A DNA stretch of 64,000 bases, from the NCBI GenBank assembly GCA_944382705.1, contig CALWNE010000016.1:30228-94227 (forward strand), in the 5' to 3' direction. Positions 16,935 through 26,553 of the stretch are shown in pieces (positions within the stretch are counted from its first letter, which is position 1; every line of letters begins with the position of its first letter). A model generated the notes under the pieces. It was not told the DNA's origin. It did no database searches and saw only the letters and a program-made list of their open reading frames with translations. This stretch comes from an uncultured Allofournierella sp. GTDB taxonomy: Bacteria > Bacillota > Clostridia > Oscillospirales > Ruminococcaceae. Position numbers and translations under genes: made by a program.

Positions 16935-16999
16935 AAAGCTCTGGCATATACGCATCCCCCCTGGGTCTGCCCAGGCAGGAATGCCTGCCGGAGCTTTTT
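16935..16999 (+). terminator. Putative attenuator between acpP and accB
   Basis: AAAGCTCTGG (16935-16944) pairs with CCGGAGCTTT (16988-16997), enclosing a second hairpin GGCAGG-AATG-CCTGCC; T residues follow. Because the downstream genes have no visible promoter of their own, it is probably a partial terminator. Confidence 0.55.
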
Positions 17000-17047
17000 C
17001 CATATCAGCCTGTTGGCTGCAAACCATGAAACGAGGAGGTTCCCGGC

Positions 17048-17488
17048 ATGAACTTGGAACAAATCACCAGCTTATTGAACGCATTTGATCGCAGCAGCTC
17101 TACCCGACTGGAGTACCAGTGCGGTGAGGAGCACCTTGTGTTGGAAAAAGCCCCGGCCGCTCCTGTAACCTGCGCTCCTGCTGCCGCCCCTGCTGCCAGC
17201 TCTATTGCCCAGGACCTGGCGGCTGCTGCACCGGAACAGGCCGCCTGCGGCCAAACCATTGATGCGCCGCTGGTTGGCACCTTTTATGTGGCCAGTGCCC
17301 CTGGTGAAGCTCCCTTTGTACAGCCGGGCGACCGGGTGCGCAAGGGGCAGACCATCGGCCTGATTGAGGCTATGAAGATGATTAACGAGATTCCCAGCCC
17401 CTGCGACTGCGTCATCCATAAGGTGGTGGCCCAGGACGGTGCTCTGGTTGGTTTTGGGGAAGCTTTGGTGGAAATTCAGGAGCTGTAA
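17048..17488 (+). CDS. accB: Acetyl-CoA carboxylase biotin carboxyl carrier protein
   Basis: A 146-residue carrier that moves carboxybiotin between AccC and AccD/AccA. The N-terminal region is followed by an Ala/Pro-rich flexible linker (about residues 34-60), then the biotinyl domain with 'EAMKM' (Lys110 is biotinylated) and the preceding 'GTFYVASAPGEAPFV' seen in BCCP. GAGGAGG lies upstream. Only three bases separate it from accC. Confidence 0.95.
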   Translation: MNLEQITSLLNAFDRSSSTRLEYQCGEEHLVLEKAPAAPVTCAPAAAPAASSIAQDLAAAAPEQAACGQTIDAPLVGTFYVASAPGEAPFVQPGDRVRKGQTIGLIEAMKMINEIPSPCDCVIHKVVAQDGALVGFGEALVEIQEL

Positions 17489-17491
17489 GCT

Positions 17492-18883
17492 ATGTTGAAA
17501 CGAATTTTAATTGCCAACCGGGGCGAAATTGCCGTGCGCATTATCCGGGCTTGCCGGGAGATGGGCATTGAAACCGTTGCGGTGTACTCCACAGCGGATG
17601 CCAACGCACTCCATGTACAGCTGGCTACTCAGGCCATCTGCATCGGCCCTGCAAAGGCCAGCCAGAGTTACCTGAACCAGAGCGCAATTCTGACTGCTGC
17701 GCTGGAAACCGGCTGCGAAGCCATCCATCCTGGTTACGGCTTTTTGTCCGAAAACGACGAGTTTGCGGACCTTTGCGCCCGCTGCGGGCTAAAGTTCATT
17801 GGCCCCAGCGGCCATGTAATCCGTCAGATGGGCAACAAGGCTGCCGCTCGTGCCCTTATGATTCAAGCCGGTGTGCCGGTGGTTCCCGGCTCCGAAGGTG
17901 TACTCACCGATGCCGCTCATGCATTGGAACAAGCGGAGCGAATTGGCTACCCGGTACTGCTGAAGGCAAGTGCCGGCGGCGGTGGCCGTGGTATGCGCCG
18001 GGTATTCAGCGCAGAGGAACTGCCTGCCGCCTTTGCCGCAGCCCAGGCCGAGGCTGTTGCCTGCTTTGGCTGCGGCGAGATGTATCTGGAAAAATTGATT
18101 CTTTCCCCCCGCCATATTGAATTTCAAATCATGGCAGACCAGCAGGGCCATGTGGTTCATCTCGGAGAGCGGGATTGCTCCATCCAGCGCAAAAACCAAA
18201 AACTCATGGAGGAGTCCCCCTCCAAGGCTCTCTCGCCGGAGCTGCGTCAGGCTATGGGCGAGGCTGCCGTGCGGGCTGCCCAGTGCTGTGGCTACGAGGG
18301 CGCCGGTACGGTGGAATTTGTGGTGGACCCTGCGGGTAACTACTACTTTATTGAAATGAACACCCGCATTCAAGTAGAGCACCCTGTCACCGAAATGGTC
18401 ACCGGCAAGGATTTGGTACGGGAACAAATCCGTGTAGCCGCCGGGCTGCCTCTCTCCTTTACCCAGCAGGACATCCATCTGGAAGGCCATGCCATTGAGG
18501 TGCGCATCAACGCCGAGGACCCCACCAGGGGATTTGCGCCCATGCCTGGCCGTACCGAATTCATCCATTTCCCCGGTGGTTGCGGCGTTCGGGTGGATTC
18601 CGCCCTGTACAACGGCTGCGAGCTGAGCCCCTTTTACGACTCCATGGTAGCCAAGCTTATTGTCCGCGCTCCCACCCGCTTGTTGGCCATCCGCCGCATG
18701 CGGCGGGTTCTGGAGGAATTTGTGGTGGAAGGTTACCCCACCAGTTCGGACCTGGCACATCTGATTTTGCACCACCCTGTCTTTTTAAAGGGCGAGTACT
18801 CCACCGCCTTTTTGGAAGAACATCTGGACCAGCTGCTGGACTGGATGGAAAAAGGCTGCACACCCCAGTTACAGGAGGAATAA
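17492..18883 (+). CDS. accC: Acetyl-CoA carboxylase biotin carboxylase subunit
   Basis: A 463-residue ATP-grasp enzyme that carboxylates biotin on AccB with ATP and bicarbonate. It opens with 'KRILIANRGEIAVRIIRACREMGI'-type sequence, has the Gly-rich ATP lid 'KASAGGGGRGMRRV' and the active-site segment 'FIEMNTRIQVEHPVTEMVTG'. It is slightly longer than the typical 445-450 residues owing to a C-terminal extension. It sits tightly between accB and accD. Confidence 0.96.
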   Translation: MLKRILIANRGEIAVRIIRACREMGIETVAVYSTADANALHVQLATQAICIGPAKASQSYLNQSAILTAALETGCEAIHPGYGFLSENDEFADLCARCGLKFIGPSGHVIRQMGNKAAARALMIQAGVPVVPGSEGVLTDAAHALEQAERIGYPVLLKASAGGGGRGMRRVFSAEELPAAFAAAQAEAVACFGCGEMYLEKLILSPRHIEFQIMADQQGHVVHLGERDCSIQRKNQKLMEESPSKALSPELRQAMGEAAVRAAQCCGYEGAGTVEFVVDPAGNYYFIEMNTRIQVEHPVTEMVTGKDLVREQIRVAAGLPLSFTQQDIHLEGHAIEVRINAEDPTRGFAPMPGRTEFIHFPGGCGVRVDSALYNGCELSPFYDSMVAKLIVRAPTRLLAIRRMRRVLEEFVVEGYPTSSDLAHLILHHPVFLKGEYSTAFLEEHLDQLLDWMEKGCTPQLQEE

Positions 18884-18889
18884 CACGAA

Positions 18890-19774
18890 ATGCTCAACAA
18901 TCGTTTTGCTTCTCGCCGCCATCGGCTTTTGCAGCTGAAGGTCATGCGTGAAGGCCGCCAGCAAAGCCCCCAGCGGGTGGATGCCCCGGCCCTGTTTGAC
19001 CAGTGCCCACAGTGTGGCAAGCCCGCCAGCAAAAAGCAGTGGTCCGAGCACCTCCTGGTTTGCCCTCACTGCGGCCACCACCGGCCGGTAAGCGCCTATC
19101 ATCGGCTCTCCATGATTCTGGACGATGGCACATTCCAGGAACTGAATGCCGGGTTGCAGGGGCAGGACCCGCTGGAATTTGAGGGCTACACCAATAAACT
19201 GGAGCAGCTGCGCCGCCGCACCGGCCTGAACGAAGCCGTTGTGACGGCCAAGGGCAAAATTGGCGCCTGGCCGGCTATTGTGGCTGTAATGGACAGTTCC
19301 TTTTTAATGGGCAGCATGGGTGTTGCAGTGGGTGAAAAAATTGCCCAAGCTGCCAATACCGCCCGTAAAAACAAATTGCCCCTCGTCATCTTTTGTGCGT
19401 CCGGAGGAGCCCGTATGCAGGAAGGCATCCTTTCGCTGATGCAGATGGCTAAAACCGCCAGTGCCATTACCCGCTTTCAGCAGGCAGGCGGTTTGTACAT
19501 TGCCTGCTTGACCCATCCCACCACCGGAGGGGTAACAGCCAGTTTTGCTTCGCTGGGAGACATCACCCTGGCCGAGCCCAACGCACTGATTGGTTTTGCA
19601 GGCCCCCGTGTGATTGAACAGACCATCGGCCAGACCCTGCCGCAAGGATTTCAGAGGGCGGAATATCTGGAAGAACACGGATTTGTGGATGCAGTTGTTC
19701 CCCGCAGCGAGCTGAAATTCACCTTAATGAAACTGCTTCATCTGCATAGCAAAGGAGGAATGCGCCGTGGCTGA
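18890..19774 (+). CDS. accD: Acetyl-CoA carboxylase carboxyltransferase subunit beta
   Basis: A 294-residue subunit that, with AccA, transfers the carboxyl group to acetyl-CoA giving malonyl-CoA. An N-terminal four-Cys zinc ribbon is visible ('CPQCGKPAS' then 'CPHCGHH', about residues 42-65), followed by the crotonase-type core with '[20 protein letters not shown]' and '[15 protein letters not shown]'. It overlaps the accA start by eight bases, which suggests translational coupling of equal subunits. Confidence 0.95.
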   Translation: MLNNRFASRRHRLLQLKVMREGRQQSPQRVDAPALFDQCPQCGKPASKKQWSEHLLVCPHCGHHRPVSAYHRLSMILDDGTFQELNAGLQGQDPLEFEGYTNKLEQLRRRTGLNEAVVTAKGKIGAWPAIVAVMDSSFLMGSMGVAVGEKIAQAANTARKNKLPLVIFCASGGARMQEGILSLMQMAKTASAITRFQQAGGLYIACLTHPTTGGVTASFASLGDITLAEPNALIGFAGPRVIEQTIGQTLPQGFQRAEYLEEHGFVDAVVPRSELKFTLMKLLHLHSKGGMRRG

Positions 19775-20588
19775 ACTGACCCCTGCCGAAAAGGTTGCTC
19801 TGGCCCGTCAAACCGGGCGGCCGGGCACCCTGGATTACATTCAGGCTCTCTTTACCGACTTTTTTGAGCAAAAGGGCGATCGCCTGTGTGGCGATGACCC
19901 CAGCATTCTGGGTGGAATTGCCCTGTTTCATGGCCGTGCGGTTACCGTTATTGGCCACCGCAAAGGCCGGAATTTGGCGGAAAACACCCGGTGCAATTTT
20001 GGTATGCCCACCCCAGAGGGCTACCGCAAAGCCCAGCGGTTGATGCAGCAGGCTGAGAAATTCGGTCGGCCTATCATCACTTTTGTGGATACGCCCGGTG
20101 CCTACCCCGGGCTGGAAGCGGAAGCCCGGGGCCAAGGCGAAGCCATTGCCCGGAGCCTTGCCGTAATGAGTCAGCTTTCGGTGCCTCTTATTGCCGTAAT
20201 CACCGGCGAAGGGGGCAGCGGCGGTGCATTGGCCCTTGCCATGGGAAACACCGTACTTATGCTGGAACACGCAGTGTACTCGGTGCTTTCACCCGAAGGC
20301 TTTGCCAGCATCCTGTGGAAGGACCCCTCCCGCAGCAAGGAAGCCTGCTCGGTGATGAAACTCACTGCGCAGGATTTGCTGGAGCTGGGTGTTATTGACG
20401 GCATTATTCCGGAGCCTGCTCAGGGTGCCGCAAGCAATCCCCAGGCAGTATTCACTGCTGTGGATGAGGCATTGCAGAAGGCACTGAGCAACACAGGACT
20501 TTGGACCGATGCGGGGGCACGCCGACGCAAAAAATTTGAAAGCATGGGCAGCCGCTTTCTGACTCAAAATCCAAAGGAGTTTGCATGA
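19767..20588 (+). CDS. accA: Acetyl-CoA carboxylase carboxyltransferase subunit alpha
   Basis: A 273-residue partner of AccD. '[23 protein letters not shown]' and '[14 protein letters not shown]' are family hallmarks of the alpha subunit. Translation probably starts at a GTG inside the end of accD, with AAAGGAGG upstream. It is shorter than the E. coli protein (about 319) because the N-terminal helical extension is reduced, as is common in Firmicutes. It overlaps fabH by ATGA. Confidence 0.95.
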   Translation: MAELTPAEKVALARQTGRPGTLDYIQALFTDFFEQKGDRLCGDDPSILGGIALFHGRAVTVIGHRKGRNLAENTRCNFGMPTPEGYRKAQRLMQQAEKFGRPIITFVDTPGAYPGLEAEARGQGEAIARSLAVMSQLSVPLIAVITGEGGSGGALALAMGNTVLMLEHAVYSVLSPEGFASILWKDPSRSKEACSVMKLTAQDLLELGVIDGIIPEPAQGAASNPQAVFTAVDEALQKALSNTGLWTDAGARRRKKFESMGSRFLTQNPKEFA

Positions 20589-21529
20589 AGGGATTAAAAA
20601 TCATTGGAATGGGCCGGGCTCTGCCCAGCAGCTGTGTGACCAACGAGGATTTTGCCCAGCGGATGGACACCAGCGATGAGTGGATTGCTACCCGAACCGG
20701 AATTCGGCAGCGGTATTTCTGCCAGCCGGAAGAAAGCTGCGGCACCCTAGCTGCTCAGGCGGCCCGCCATGCACTGGAGGCCGCCGGCCTGACCATCGAC
20801 CAGATGGGTCTTATCGTTGCTGCCACTTTCACTGCGGATTATCGCACTCCCTCGGTGGCCTGCCAGGTGCACGAAGCCCTGGGGGCAACAAGGGCAATGC
20901 CTTGCTTTGATTTAAACGCCGCTTGCAGCGGCTTTGTATATGGGCTGGAAACTGCCCGCAGCCTGCTTGCCGGCGGCAATGCAGGTGAATATGCGCTGGT
21001 GATTGGGGCAGAGTGCCTTTCCCGTGTGGTGGATATGGAGGACCGCTCCACCTGTGTGCTGTTTGGGGATGGGGCCGGTGCGGCTGTGGTACAGCTTGCC
21101 CAGCTGCCCTATGCCTGTGTATGGGGTGCTCAGGGGCAAACCGAGCCCCTGCACGCAGCCAGCCTGCTGCCGGAGCGCACCCCCTATTTACAGATGGAGG
21201 GCAAGGCAATCTTCCGGTTTGCGGTGGACATTCTGCCCAAATGCCTGGAACAGCTCAGCCAGGCCAGCGGCATTCCTCTGGAGCAGATGGACCAGGTGGT
21301 GTGCCATCAGGCCAACAGCCGGATTATCGACCATGTGGCCAAAAAGCTGGGTGCGCCCCAGCATCAGTTTTACAAAAATATGCACCGCTACGGCAACACC
21401 TCTGCCGCCAGCATTCCCCTGGCTCTCAGTGAGTTGTGGGCGCAAGGCCGCCTTGCCCCCGGCACTACCGCAGCCTGTGTGGGCTTTGGCGCCGGGCTTA
21501 CCTGGGGTGCCTGCCTGCTTACCTTTTGA
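20585..21529 (+). CDS. fabH: Beta-ketoacyl-ACP synthase III
   Basis: A 314-residue condensing enzyme that starts fatty acid chains by joining acetyl-CoA (or a branched primer) to malonyl-ACP. The catalytic triad is complete: Cys114 in 'LNAACSGF', His241 in 'VCHQANSR', Asn271 in 'RYGNTSAAS'. The ATGA overlap with accA indicates coupling. Primer preference cannot be read from the sequence. Confidence 0.96.
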   Translation: MKGLKIIGMGRALPSSCVTNEDFAQRMDTSDEWIATRTGIRQRYFCQPEESCGTLAAQAARHALEAAGLTIDQMGLIVAATFTADYRTPSVACQVHEALGATRAMPCFDLNAACSGFVYGLETARSLLAGGNAGEYALVIGAECLSRVVDMEDRSTCVLFGDGAGAAVVQLAQLPYACVWGAQGQTEPLHAASLLPERTPYLQMEGKAIFRFAVDILPKCLEQLSQASGIPLEQMDQVVCHQANSRIIDHVAKKLGAPQHQFYKNMHRYGNTSAASIPLALSELWAQGRLAPGTTAACVGFGAGLTWGACLLTF

Positions 21530-21577
21530 TTGCGTCTCAAAAACAGGCGCACGCTAAAACAAGGAGAGATTCATTTT

Positions 21578-22519
21578 ATGCAACTGAACCAACTGCTGGG
21601 AACCGAGTTCCCTTTTATTCAGGGCGGCATGGCCAACATTGCCACCGGCACCTTTGCAGCCGCTGTTTCTAACGCTGGTGCACTGGGTTTGATTGGTGCA
21701 GGCGGAATGAACGCCGCCATGCTGCGGGAGCAGATTCGGCTCTGCCGCAGCCTTACCGATAAGCCTTTTGGCGTGAACATCATGCTCATGAACCCGGAAG
21801 CCGCCGAGATGGCCAAAATCGTCATTGAGGAAAAGGTTCCTGTGGTTACCACCGGCGCCGGCAACCCCGGTGCTTATGTGCCCGCCTGGAAGGAAGCAGG
21901 CATTAAGGTGTTCCCTGTGGTGCCCGCTGTGGTACTGGCCCGCCGCATGGCTGGCCTGGGGGTGGACGGTATTATTGCTGAGGGCACCGAGTCCGGCGGC
22001 CATGTGGGTGAGATGACCACCATGGCATTGGTACCCCAGGTGGTGGATGCCATGAAGGAATTTGGCAACCTGCCTGTTATTGCAGCCGGCGGCATTGCCG
22101 ATGGCCGCCAGCTGCTGGCCGCTCGTGCACTGGGTGCCTGCGGCGTCCAGCTGGGGACCTGCCTGCTGGTAAGCGAGGAGTGCCCCATTCACGAAAACTA
22201 CAAGCAAGCCGTTGTAAAGGCCAAGGACAGCGATACTGTGGTTACCGGCCGCATCGCTGGCGTGCCGGTGCGTATTCTCAAAAACAAGATGGCCCGTGCC
22301 TATGTGGCAAAGGAAAAGGAAGGGGCCGACAAGATGGAGCTGGAGCACTACACCCTGGGCTCGCTGCGCCGTGCTGTTTTTGATGGCGACACCGACACCG
22401 GCAGCCTTATGGCTGGTCAGGTAGCCGGTATGTGCAACGAAATCCGTCCCCTTCGCACCATCTTTGAAGAACTTGCGGCAGGCTGCAACCAGCGGCTGCA
22501 TCAATTAGAAGAGGAGTAA
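21578..22519 (+). CDS. fabK: Enoyl-ACP reductase II (FMN-dependent)
   Basis: A 313-residue flavoprotein that carries out the last reduction of each elongation cycle. It has the FabK/nitronate monooxygenase TIM barrel: 'PFIQGGMANIATGTFAAAVSNAGALGLIGAG', 'NIMLMNPEA', 'GTESGGHVGEMTTMALVPQV' and 'PVIAAGGIADGRQL'. No FabI-type gene is seen in the window, so FabK is the likely essential reductase. The ATG at 21578 is chosen for its AAGGAGAG site; an upstream in-frame start touching fabH is less likely. Confidence 0.93.
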   Translation: MQLNQLLGTEFPFIQGGMANIATGTFAAAVSNAGALGLIGAGGMNAAMLREQIRLCRSLTDKPFGVNIMLMNPEAAEMAKIVIEEKVPVVTTGAGNPGAYVPAWKEAGIKVFPVVPAVVLARRMAGLGVDGIIAEGTESGGHVGEMTTMALVPQVVDAMKEFGNLPVIAAGGIADGRQLLAARALGACGVQLGTCLLVSEECPIHENYKQAVVKAKDSDTVVTGRIAGVPVRILKNKMARAYVAKEKEGADKMELEHYTLGSLRRAVFDGDTDTGSLMAGQVAGMCNEIRPLRTIFEELAAGCNQRLHQLEEE

Positions 22520-22523
22520 GCCA

Positions 22524-23600
22524 ATGAAAAGCATCACCATTCGTGGACGCACGCTTTCGGTACCCATTCTGCAGGGCGGTATGGGTATTGGCGTATCTTT
22601 GGGAGGCCTGGCCGGGGCAGTTGCTGCCTGCGGCGGTATGGGCACCATCAGCACAGCGGTGACCGGCTTCAACGAACCTGACTTTTACCAAAATCCCTTT
22701 GAAGCCAACCTGCGGGCACTGGAACGGGAAATCCGCAAAGCCAAGGAACTGGCTGGCGGTGCGGGTATGGTAGCCATCAACGCCATGGTTGCCACCACCC
22801 AATATGCCGACAGCATCCGAACCGCCATTCGGGCCGGTGTGGATGCTGTGGTGTGCGGTGCCGGTCTGGCTGTGGATCTGCCCGCCATAGCGGACGGTGC
22901 AGATGTTGCGCTGGCTCCCATTGTTTCCAGCCCTCGTGCAGCAGCTACCCTTTGCAAACTTTGGCGCAAACGGTTTGACCGTCTGCCGGATTTTATGGTG
23001 GTAGAGGGCGCACAGGCAGGCGGACATCTGGGTTTTTCCCGCCAGGAAGTGGAGGAGCAAACCGCCCCCAGTCTGGAACAGCTTGTGCCCGCCATCCGAA
23101 CGGAACTGGAAGGATTTGAGCAAAAAGCCGGCAGAGCCATTCCCCTGTTTGCCGCAGGCGGCGTATACAGTGGGGCGAATGCTGCCCGGCTGGAGCAGCT
23201 GGGAGCAGCCGGTGTTCAGCTTGCCACCCGTTTTATTGCCACCCACGAATGTGATGCTTCTCAGGCTTATAAAGACATCCTGCTGGCTGCAAAGCCAGAG
23301 GATGTTCGCATTGTGCACAGCCCTGTTGGTATGCCGGGCCGGGCACTGTATTCGCCCCTGATTCAGCGGCTGGAGCAAGGCCAGCAGCAAAAGCCCCGCC
23401 GCTGCTTCAACTGTCTGGTTCCCTGCCCCAAGCAGGATACCTTGTATTGCATTGCCCATGCACTGATTCAAGCGGTGCGGGGCAACTGGCAGGAGGGACT
23501 GTTCTTTTGCGGTTCCAATGCTGGCCAGGTAAAAAAACAGGTATCCGTAAAGGAACTGATGGATGAACTTGTGACCGAATGGAGGAACGCAACCCCATGA
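22524..23600 (+). CDS. FabK-like / nitronate monooxygenase-family flavoprotein
   Basis: A 358-residue second member of the FabK/nitronate monooxygenase family, set between fabK and fabD. It shares the N-terminal 'PILQGGMGIGVSLGGLAGAVAACGGMGTI' FMN-binding opening and 'VEGAQAGGHLGF', then 'PLFAAGGVYSGANAARLEQLG'. Unlike fabK it carries a C-terminal Cys cluster ('CFNCLVPCPKQDTLYC') that could bind metal or an iron-sulphur centre. It overlaps fabD by ATGA, so it is co-translated with the pathway. The substrate is unknown; a role in enoyl reduction, redox protection or unsaturated fatty acid formation are all possible. Confidence 0.85.
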   Translation: MKSITIRGRTLSVPILQGGMGIGVSLGGLAGAVAACGGMGTISTAVTGFNEPDFYQNPFEANLRALEREIRKAKELAGGAGMVAINAMVATTQYADSIRTAIRAGVDAVVCGAGLAVDLPAIADGADVALAPIVSSPRAAATLCKLWRKRFDRLPDFMVVEGAQAGGHLGFSRQEVEEQTAPSLEQLVPAIRTELEGFEQKAGRAIPLFAAGGVYSGANAARLEQLGAAGVQLATRFIATHECDASQAYKDILLAAKPEDVRIVHSPVGMPGRALYSPLIQRLEQGQQQKPRRCFNCLVPCPKQDTLYCIAHALIQAVRGNWQEGLFFCGSNAGQVKKQVSVKELMDELVTEWRNATP

Positions 23601-24541
23601 AGCTTGCCATTTTATTTGCCGGCCAGGGTGCACAGCACGCTGGCATGGGCAAGGATTTATACGAAACCCAGCCCCTGTTCCGCCAAACCATGGACCAGGC
23701 TGCCCAGCAGGTGGATTTTGACCTGAAGCAGCTTTGCTTTGAAGGGCCGGAGGAACAGCTGGCTCAAACCCGTTACACCCAGCCCTGCATGGTGGCCTTT
23801 GCGGTATCCTTGTGGGCAGTGCTCAAGGAACAGGGCGTTCAGCCTGCCGCTGCGGCCGGCCTGAGCTTGGGTGAATACTCTGCCCTGGCCTGTGCCGGTG
23901 TATTTGAACCCGCCCAGGCTGTGGCGCTGGCCGCCTTCCGTGGCCAGGCCATGGAGCAGGCAGTTACCGGCCGCAGCTGCGGTATGGCCGCTATCCTGGG
24001 TTTGGAACGGCAGGCCCTGCAAGAGGCCTGCCGCCAGGCTGCCCAGCAAACCGGCCTTTTGGTGGAAATCGCCAACTACAACTGCCCCGGCCAGATAGCC
24101 ATTGCAGGTGACCAGGCCGCCGTGGATGCAGCCTGTGTGCTGGCCAAGGAAGCCGGTGCCAAGCGGTGCCTGCCCCTTAAGGTATCCGGCCCCTTCCACA
24201 CCTCCCTCATGGCTCCTGCCGGGAATGCGCTGCGCCAGCGGTTTGAACAAACCAGCTTTGGCACCATGGAACTGCCGGTCTATTTCAACTGCCTGGGCGG
24301 CCCTTCGGATGGCAGCCGTACCATTCCCCAGCTGTTGGAACAGCAGGTGCAGTCCAGCGTTTATATGGAAGATATTCTGCGCCGGATGGAAGCAGACGGC
24401 ATTGATACAATTTTGGAGGTTGGCCCGGGCAAAACCCTGGCTGGCCTGGTAAAAAAGACCGCCAAGAGCATTCAGGTACGCTCGGTGGAAACGGCCCAGG
24501 AGCTGCAGGATGCTCTGGCCTGGCTGAAAGGAGAAGCTTAA
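23597..24541 (+). CDS. fabD: Malonyl-CoA:ACP transacylase
   Basis: A 314-residue enzyme that loads malonyl groups onto acyl carrier protein. 'FAGQGAQHAGMGKDLY' opens the fold and the active-site serine is Ser90 in 'GLSLGEYSAL'; 'GPFHTSLM' carries the catalytic His. The ATG at 23597 overlaps the previous stop codon (ATGA). The fabG start follows the stop without a gap. Confidence 0.96.
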   Translation: MKLAILFAGQGAQHAGMGKDLYETQPLFRQTMDQAAQQVDFDLKQLCFEGPEEQLAQTRYTQPCMVAFAVSLWAVLKEQGVQPAAAAGLSLGEYSALACAGVFEPAQAVALAAFRGQAMEQAVTGRSCGMAAILGLERQALQEACRQAAQQTGLLVEIANYNCPGQIAIAGDQAAVDAACVLAKEAGAKRCLPLKVSGPFHTSLMAPAGNALRQRFEQTSFGTMELPVYFNCLGGPSDGSRTIPQLLEQQVQSSVYMEDILRRMEADGIDTILEVGPGKTLAGLVKKTAKSIQVRSVETAQELQDALAWLKGEA

Positions 24542-25282
24542 ATGGAATCCAACTACAACGCACTGGTCACCGGCGGCAGCCGGGGCATTGGCCGGTCCAT
24601 CTGCCTGGCTTTGGCGGCACAGGGCATCAATGTGGCGGTAAATTATGCAGGCAGCCAGCAGGCCGCACAGGCCGTGGTGGAGGAATGCAAGGCACTGGGG
24701 GTACAGGCTATTGCTCTGCAAGGGGATGTATCCTGTGCGGACCAGGCCCAGAAGCTGGTGGATGAAACCATCCAGGCTTTTGGCAAACTGGATATTCTGG
24801 TAAACAACGCCGGCATCACCCGGGACAATCTCCTGATGCGCATGAGCGAAGAGGATTTGGACGCCGTGCTGAACACCAACCTGAAAGGCGCATTCCACTG
24901 CATGAAAGCCGCCTGCCGGCCCATGATGAAGCAGCGGTTTGGCCGTATTGTGAATGTTTCCAGCGTGGTGGGTGTGCGCGGCAATGCGGGCCAGGCCAAC
25001 TATGCCGCCAGCAAGGCAGGTTTGATTGGCATGAGCAAGAGCATCGCCAAAGAGCTGGCCACCCGTGGAGTAACGGTAAACTGTGTAGCCCCCGGCTTTA
25101 TTCAAACCGATATGACCGATGTATTGGGTGAAGCTGTCACTCAAAAAATTCTGGCAGACATCCCCATGAATCACCTGGGCCAGCCGGAAGATGTGGCTGC
25201 CGCTGTCGCTTTTTTGTGCAGCCCCCAGGCCCGCTACATCACCGGACAGGTGCTGTGCGTGGACGGCGGCATGGCTGTGTAA
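24542..25282 (+). CDS. fabG: 3-oxoacyl-ACP reductase
   Basis: A 246-residue short-chain dehydrogenase that reduces beta-ketoacyl-ACP with NADPH. The Rossmann motif 'TGGSRGIG' is at residues 10-17, 'NNAG' at 88-91 and the active site 'YAASK' with Tyr154 and Lys158. It begins right after the fabD stop codon. Confidence 0.96.
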   Translation: MESNYNALVTGGSRGIGRSICLALAAQGINVAVNYAGSQQAAQAVVEECKALGVQAIALQGDVSCADQAQKLVDETIQAFGKLDILVNNAGITRDNLLMRMSEEDLDAVLNTNLKGAFHCMKAACRPMMKQRFGRIVNVSSVVGVRGNAGQANYAASKAGLIGMSKSIAKELATRGVTVNCVAPGFIQTDMTDVLGEAVTQKILADIPMNHLGQPEDVAAAVAFLCSPQARYITGQVLCVDGGMAV

Positions 25283-25306
25283 CGCCCTGACAGGAGGAAA
25301 AAGACC

Positions 25307-26548
25307 ATGGAAAAACAACGCGTTGTAATTACCGGCATGGGGGCTATTACCCCTCTGGGGCTGAACCTGGCCGAAACCTGGGCTGCTGTACAGGCAAACC
25401 AGTGCGGCATTGGCCCCATTACTTTGTACGATACCTCTGCCCAGAAGGTTACGCTGGCAGGCGAGGTAAAAAACTTTGACCCCGAGCAGCTGCTGGATAA
25501 GCGGGAAGCCCGCAAGATGGACCGGTTTGTTCAGTTTGCACTGGCCAGCGCCATTGAGGCTATGGAAAACAGCGGCCTGAACCTGGAAGACAAGGACACC
25601 AGCCGTTGCGGCGTGGTGTTTGCCAGCGGCATTGGCGGCTTTACCACCATCCAGAACGAGTGCCTCAAGGGCGAAGCAAAAGGCTACGACCGGGTAAGCC
25701 CCTACTTTATCCCCATGGCCATTGCCAACATGGCAGCCGGCAACATTGCCATTCGGTTTGGTCTGCATGGTATGTGCACCTGCCCTGTTACCGCCTGTGC
25801 ATCCGGCACCAACGCTGTAGGCGATGCCTTCCGGCAGATTCGGGACGGATACGCAGACATGATGCTGGCGGGCGGCAGTGAGTCCACCATCACCTCCCTT
25901 GCCATGGGCGGCTTTACCTCCCTGCACGCTCTGCATACCGGCAGTGACCCCTTGCGGGCTTCCATTCCCTTTGATGCCGAGCGTTCCGGCTTTGTAATGG
26001 GCGAAGGTGCTGCCTGCCTGGTGCTGGAGTCCTACGAGCATGCCAAGGCCCGGGGTGCAAACATTCTGGCCGAAATCGTGGGCTACGGCTGCACCTGTGA
26101 TGCGCACCACATCACTGCACCTCTGGCAGATGGCTCCGGTGCTGCCGGTGCCATGACCATGGCACTGAAGGATGCAGGCGTCAGCCCCGAGCAGGTGGAC
26201 TACATCAACGCTCATGGTACCTCCACCCCCATGAACGATGCAGGCGAAACCGCTGCCGTTAAGCTGGCCTTTGGCGAGCACGCCCATTCGCTGGCCATTA
26301 GTTCCACCAAGTCCATGACCGGCCATCTGCTGGGTGCTTCCGGTGCTGTGGAGGCTGTGTTCACCGCCATGGCCTTGAAGGATGGTTTTATCCCCGCTAC
26401 GCTGGGCTATCAGGTGGCAGACCCCGCCTGTGATCTGGATGTGGTACCCTGCCAGGGCCGTTCCGCAAACCTGCGGTATGCCATGTCCAACTCGCTGGGC
26501 TTTGGCGGCCACAACGCCAGCATTCTGCTGAAAAAATGGGAGGAGTAA
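25307..26548 (+). CDS. fabF: Beta-ketoacyl-ACP synthase II
   Basis: A 413-residue elongation condensing enzyme. Cys164 ('TACASGTNA'), His303 ('NAHGTSTP') and His340 ('TGHLLGASG') form the complete triad. AGGAGG stands before the start. No fabB-type partner is seen here, so FabF is probably the sole elongating synthase in this cluster. Confidence 0.96.
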   Translation: MEKQRVVITGMGAITPLGLNLAETWAAVQANQCGIGPITLYDTSAQKVTLAGEVKNFDPEQLLDKREARKMDRFVQFALASAIEAMENSGLNLEDKDTSRCGVVFASGIGGFTTIQNECLKGEAKGYDRVSPYFIPMAIANMAAGNIAIRFGLHGMCTCPVTACASGTNAVGDAFRQIRDGYADMMLAGGSESTITSLAMGGFTSLHALHTGSDPLRASIPFDAERSGFVMGEGAACLVLESYEHAKARGANILAEIVGYGCTCDAHHITAPLADGSGAAGAMTMALKDAGVSPEQVDYINAHGTSTPMNDAGETAAVKLAFGEHAHSLAISSTKSMTGHLLGASGAVEAVFTAMALKDGFIPATLGYQVADPACDLDVVPCQGRSANLRYAMSNSLGFGGHNASILLKKWEE

Positions 26549-26553
26549 CGCAA

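Noticed and set aside
23657..26512. Very long minus-strand open frame opposite fabD-fabG-fabF
   Set aside because: It is antisense to three certain genes, with composition (His, Gly, Ala-rich) produced by their codon bias. Similar long frames opposite pot, ABC-F, adhE and GH3 genes were rejected for the same reason.
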